Source: EW11 sp035765635 (GTDB taxonomy: Bacteria > Verrucomicrobiota > Verrucomicrobiia > Opitutales > Opitutaceae). Taken from it: a stretch of DNA of 64,000 nucleotides. Position 1 is the stretch's first letter. Every line of letters begins with the position of its first letter. The notes under the pieces were generated by a model. The model saw only the letters and a program-made list of their open reading frames with translations, was not told the DNA's origin and searched no databases. Position numbers and translations under genes: made by a program. This document shows, piece by piece, positions 60,733 to 64,000 of this stretch. The stretch is from assembly GCA_035765635.1 (NCBI GenBank), contig DASTWZ010000049.1, positions 1-64,000 of the forward strand, given 5' to 3'.

Positions 60733-63273
60733 ATGCCCGGCGAAAACGAACGCAATCTTCCCCACGTTTTTGTCAGTGGCAGAGTCGAAGGAATCGGGTT
60801 TACCAATCCCAACATAGGTGGACAGCGCGGCCCGTCTTTTCCTCCCCGGGACCGAGCACAACACGCGGCTAAGCTGCTCCGCCAACTGGAGACACTGAGG
60901 CAGACCGATGCCGCGGAACGTCAGGCCCGCACCGCGCGAGGTCTGCCGACTGAATATGGTATCGTCGTCGAGTTCGCATCCGGCTCTGGTTTCAAACTCG
61001 AAACAGGTAGGCTTGAGCGGCGCAGCCAAGGAATTGAACTCCTGAACATACGCGAGCACTCCGTCGTCCAACCGGACGGGGCGACGCGCATCGAAGAGTT
61101 CGCCTTGGTGCGCATCCCTCCAGGCAAGTTGGAGACCTTCGAGGCGCTCGTTTCCCAATATCGCGATGAGTTCACGAAACCCGGAGGAGACACACCCCGG
61201 CATCAGCCGCTCGTTGCCTCGATAGAGGAAATCCGGCACGCCGCGTTCGAGGCTTTTTGGACTGCACCAACCGACATCCCGCAAGCCGGGCAGAACGTGC
61301 CATGGGAAGCTTGGCTGCGCGCTGGGGAATCCGAGGACGAGCGCGCGGCGATTCTGGCGCGGTTTCGTGCCGCAGCCCAAGTGGCGGGCGTTCGCCTCAT
61401 CGGGCGCCCGCTCAACCTTCCGGAATCCACCATTCACCTTATCCACGCCACCCGTGAGCAACTTCAAGGTTCGGTCGAATTGCTGGACTGTTTGACTGAA
61501 TTGCGCGCGCCGGCTGTCGGTGTGGCTGAATTTGACGAGATGGCGCCCGAGGAGCAACGGGCATTTATCGAGGCGACCGCAGCACAGCTCGTCGCGCAGT
61601 CTGCGAGTGCGCCAGCGGTCTGCCTGCTCGATACCGGGTTGAATCACGCTCACCCCTTGCTCGCAGCGGTCGTGGCGCCCAACGGTCTACACACCTACCT
61701 GCCGGCTTGGGGTACTGACGATCGCCACCAATACGGGAATGGCCACGGCACTCAGATGGCCGGCTTGGCTGCATTCGGCGACCTTACCGAGCCGCTTCTA
61801 TCCACTGTTCCGGTTGTCGCTACGCACTGGTTGGAGTCGGGCAAGATACTTAATGACGCCGATCCCCAGCCGCGGGACGAGTGGGGCAATATCGTGCGAG
61901 ACACCATCGCCGCGGTGGAACAAGCAGCCCCGCAGCGCAGGCGCGTGTTCGCGCAGCAGGTCACCGCTTGGAATACTTGTTTTGACGGGCGCCCCACCGC
62001 ATGGTCAGCCGCAACGGATCAGCTCTGCGCCGCACGCGGGGAAGACCCTGTCGTGCCGCGTTTGATTATCCTGAGCGCGGGAAACAATCACTGCGCTCAG
62101 GCCAGCGACTATCCTGCGAAAAACCGCGATTGGTCGGTGCAGGACCCGGCGCAGGCGTGGAATGTTGTCACAGTCGGCGCCTGCACCGCTAAAGACGTGA
62201 TTCGCGATCCAAGTTTTTCGGGAAAACCAGTTGTTGCGATCCGCGGAGCACTCGCCCCCATGTCCACGACTTCTTGCTCATGGGACAAGGAATGGCCGGT
62301 GAAACCGGACGTCGTTTTCGAAGGCGGCAATCGTTATATCGAGAACGATCAAACGGTTTGGGATCACGCGGACCTCAAACTACTGACCACCAATGCAGCC
62401 TTTGCGCAGAGACTATTGACCACCGCAGACGGCACGAGCGCATCCTCCGCGCAAACCGCTCGTTTAGGCGCGATCATCCAAAAGGAATATCCCAATGCAT
62501 GGCCGGAGACCATCCGGGCTCTCCTCATTCACAGTGCGGAATGGACAGACGGCATGGTAGCTGGGCGCGATCTTTCTCGGAAATCGGACGTCATGGATTT
62601 AATGAGGCACTGCGGGCACGGGCAGCCGAGCTTGCTGCGCGCATTGAGAACTGCGCGAAGTGCCGTGACCTTGGTCGTCGAGGATGAGTTTCAACCGTTC
62701 AAGAAAGAAGGCTCGGTCTTCAAGACGAATGAAATGCGGTTTCATAATCTACCTTGGCCGAAGGACGCCTTGGAAGCGCTGGGCGCAGCACACGTCGAGA
62801 TGCGCGTTACGCTTTCTTATTTCATTGAGCCTAATCCGGGTACGCGGCTTACCACGGAGCGTTATCGCTACGGCTCCTGCCATCTGCGATTTGAAGTCCA
62901 GCGGCCGCTGGAGAGTGAGCAAGCGTTTCGTGAGCGCATCAATCGGTCGGATCGCATCGATCCCGATGACTACGAAAGCAGCGGTGACGCCGAGACGAAC
63001 GAATGGCTCGTCGGGCCGAAGGCTAGAAGCCGAGGCTCAATCCACCAGGACACTTGGCGAGGAACGGCGGCCCAATTGGGAAGCAAGTCGCGAATAGCGG
63101 TATATCCAGTAACCGGTTGGTGGCGATTGCGTCCACATCTCCGACGATACGAGAACCGAATTCGTTACTCCTTAGTGGTCTCGATTCGCGCCCCCGAACA
63201 GACCGCGGACCTCTATACTCCCATCGTTCAGCAGGTCGCCACCCCGGTCCCGATCAATATTACGACAGAATAA
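60733..63273 (+). CDS. ietS: Subtilisin-like serine protease of the IetAS-like pair
   Basis: This 846-residue S8 peptidase has all catalytic residues: Asp300 (AVCLLDTGLNHAHPLL), His338 (GNGHGTQMAGL), oxyanion Asn451 (IILSAGNNH) and Ser569 (TADGTSASSAQTARL). There is no signal peptide, so it acts in the cytoplasm, in line with an ATPase-fed protease. About 290 N-terminal residues precede the protease domain and about 250 beta-rich residues follow it. The N-terminal region (VVEFASGSGFKLETGRLERR, ELLNIREH) could be an inhibitory or sensor domain. It ends the six-gene plus-strand run. Confidence 0.85.
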   Translation: MPGENERNLPHVFVSGRVEGIGFTNPNIGGQRGPSFPPRDRAQHAAKLLRQLETLRQTDAAERQARTARGLPTEYGIVVEFASGSGFKLETGRLERRSQGIELLNIREHSVVQPDGATRIEEFALVRIPPGKLETFEALVSQYRDEFTKPGGDTPRHQPLVASIEEIRHAAFEAFWTAPTDIPQAGQNVPWEAWLRAGESEDERAAILARFRAAAQVAGVRLIGRPLNLPESTIHLIHATREQLQGSVELLDCLTELRAPAVGVAEFDEMAPEEQRAFIEATAAQLVAQSASAPAVCLLDTGLNHAHPLLAAVVAPNGLHTYLPAWGTDDRHQYGNGHGTQMAGLAAFGDLTEPLLSTVPVVATHWLESGKILNDADPQPRDEWGNIVRDTIAAVEQAAPQRRRVFAQQVTAWNTCFDGRPTAWSAATDQLCAARGEDPVVPRLIILSAGNNHCAQASDYPAKNRDWSVQDPAQAWNVVTVGACTAKDVIRDPSFSGKPVVAIRGALAPMSTTSCSWDKEWPVKPDVVFEGGNRYIENDQTVWDHADLKLLTTNAAFAQRLLTTADGTSASSAQTARLGAIIQKEYPNAWPETIRALLIHSAEWTDGMVAGRDLSRKSDVMDLMRHCGHGQPSLLRALRTARSAVTLVVEDEFQPFKKEGSVFKTNEMRFHNLPWPKDALEALGAAHVEMRVTLSYFIEPNPGTRLTTERYRYGSCHLRFEVQRPLESEQAFRERINRSDRIDPDDYESSGDAETNEWLVGPKARSRGSIHQDTWRGTAAQLGSKSRIAVYPVTGWWRLRPHLRRYENRIRYSLVVSIRAPEQTADLYTPIVQQVATPVPINITTE

Positions 63274-63316
63274 GTTCGCATTTTGAGCAGTTGGTCGTTT
63301 CAGCGGGCCTGAGCGA

Positions 63317-63595
63317 TTATTCTGACGAAATACTCCGCCCCTGCTGCTGGTACTGCCGAATCGTTGCTGATTGCGCCAGCTCCCGTCGCGCTTGCGCCCG
63401 CTTCAGCAGATCTTCCGCCGCGTTTCGGCGGCCCGATTCCACAAACTCTTTCACCTCGTGCTTCGTGCGAATGTGATCGGCGGGCCCCATTTCTTTCACC
63501 TTCAGTTTTTCCGAGATGAAACGTACAGGGTCTTCCTCGGCGCGCCAGGAGATCAGGTCCTCCGGAGTTGGATAGGAATGGTCGTTCGGGTTCAT
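63317..63595 (-). CDS. Small hypothetical protein of the mobile element
   Basis: I do not recognise this 92-residue protein. It is charged and mostly helical (EFVESGRRNAAEDLLKRAQA with RRELAQSATIRQYQQQG), cytoplasmic by composition. It follows the coupling-protein-like gene by 33 bp on the same strand and faces the protease gene (43 bp). Conjugative elements often carry small proteins next to the coupling protein, which makes it plausible as a gene. Confidence 0.55.
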   Translation of the reverse strand: MNPNDHSYPTPEDLISWRAEEDPVRFISEKLKVKEMGPADHIRTKHEVKEFVESGRRNAAEDLLKRAQARRELAQSATIRQYQQQGRSISSE

Positions 63596-63628
63596 TTCGG
63601 GATCGGAAATGCGGTTTTCGGTAAGTGA

Positions 63629-64000
63629 TCAGACCGGACGGAGCCGGACTTTGCGGTAGCCGTTGGTGCAGTGGCGCACGACGGCGGTGTGATCGGGAAG
63701 GCTCCGAAACTCGTGGGGTTTGATTCGGAACTCCTCGACTCGCTGGTAGGTGTAGGCCGTGTGATCTGCGTTCACGGTGCGAGTGGCGCGTTCAACGTAA
63801 TGGCGCCCCAGCGCATTAGCGCAACGCAATGCGTCGGCTTCTGACGCTGCACGGTACATGAAGAGATTCTTCAGGTTGAGCGCGAGGACTTCGGCTTGGT
63901 CCTTGGTTTGGGGAGGGATCAAGGACTCAAACGCTTGCGCCGAAATGATCAGCGTGAGCCAGCAATCGCGCAGCCGGTCCACGACGTTGAAGTCGCTGGT
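63629..64000 (-). CDS. C-terminal part of a type IV coupling protein-like ATPase (cut by the window edge)
   Basis: The frame is open to the window end, so the gene starts beyond 64000. The visible 123 residues include DFNVVDRLRDCWLTLIISAQ with AFESLIPP, then LNLKNLFMYRAASEADALRC and ANALGRHYVERATRTVN, and a C-terminal EEFRIKPHEFRSLPDHTAVV. The order (a 'not-Q' style SAQ, then LxxNLxxxxxxRxxxExDAxxxAxxLG) resembles the last third of TraD/TraG/VirD4 family proteins. This suggests the region belongs to a conjugative or mobilisable element. The domain is partial, so the call is tentative. Confidence 0.5.
   Translation of the reverse strand, partial: TSDFNVVDRLRDCWLTLIISAQAFESLIPPQTKDQAEVLALNLKNLFMYRAASEADALRCANALGRHYVERATRTVNADHTAYTYQRVEEFRIKPHEFRSLPDHTAVVRHCTNGYRKVRLRPV

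Overview
The window is GC-rich bacterial chromosome. It carries a Gram-negative flagellar rod/ring set (FlgI P-ring, FlgH L-ring), a TorF-type outer-membrane protein, a stand-alone SWIB-domain protein, and intergenic spaces packed with palindromic repeat families. This fits a Verrucomicrobiota (Opitutales-like) genome, but that assignment is an inference from gene content only.

Layout. 0.36-9.8 kb, all minus strand: one flagellar operon transcribed right to left, flgF-flgG-flgA-flgH-flgI-flgJ-flgN-flgK-flgL-fliW-csrA-flagellin. It builds the rod, the P and L rings, the hook-filament junction and the filament, and ends with the FliW/CsrA/flagellin translational switch. A -24/-12 (sigma-54-like) promoter match lies just upstream of flgF. 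10-27 kb: a secreted hypothetical protein, a heterodimeric ABC exporter pair with one degenerate ATPase site, SWIB, a hybrid-like histidine kinase, polyphosphate:AMP phosphotransferase, an EamA transporter, transaldolase, CCA-adding enzyme with DUF423, a porin-like protein, and rplM-rpsI. 27-35 kb: arginine biosynthesis, argC-(argJ inverted)-argB-argD-argF-argG. ArgJ replaces argA/argE in the cyclic pathway; argH is not in the window. 35-49 kb: peroxiredoxin, sialate O-acetylesterase / SDR divergent pair, uvrC / cinA divergent pair, HDOD protein, purC, a CMD-DGPF-ECF sigma cluster, a third ABC exporter, and tRNA-Glu(TTC).

49.2-64 kb, starting directly after tRNA-Glu, looks like an accessory defence island. 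On the minus strand are a reverse transcriptase and a SAM-methyltransferase-like partner joined by an ATGA overlap, preceded by a short ORF. Divergent from them is a tightly packed plus-strand run: type I restriction hsdR-hsdM-hsdS, a fused GmrSD-type (DUF262 + HNH) nuclease, and an AAA ATPase/subtilisin pair of the IetAS kind. The window ends in what looks like a conjugative coupling protein fragment, which suggests a mobile element. No integrase is visible.

The core region (1-47 kb) carries at least five intergenic repeat families: CACGAA/CACGGAA, GCAAAGAGG, CGCTCCCAG, GTAGGGCG and the AATGAAGAAGG terminal-inverted-repeat family. Several are nested in each other. I saw none of them in the island. 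One copy of the last family forms the 5' end of flgI and encodes its signal-peptide core. The RT-methyltransferase pair is the best candidate for a little-described system.
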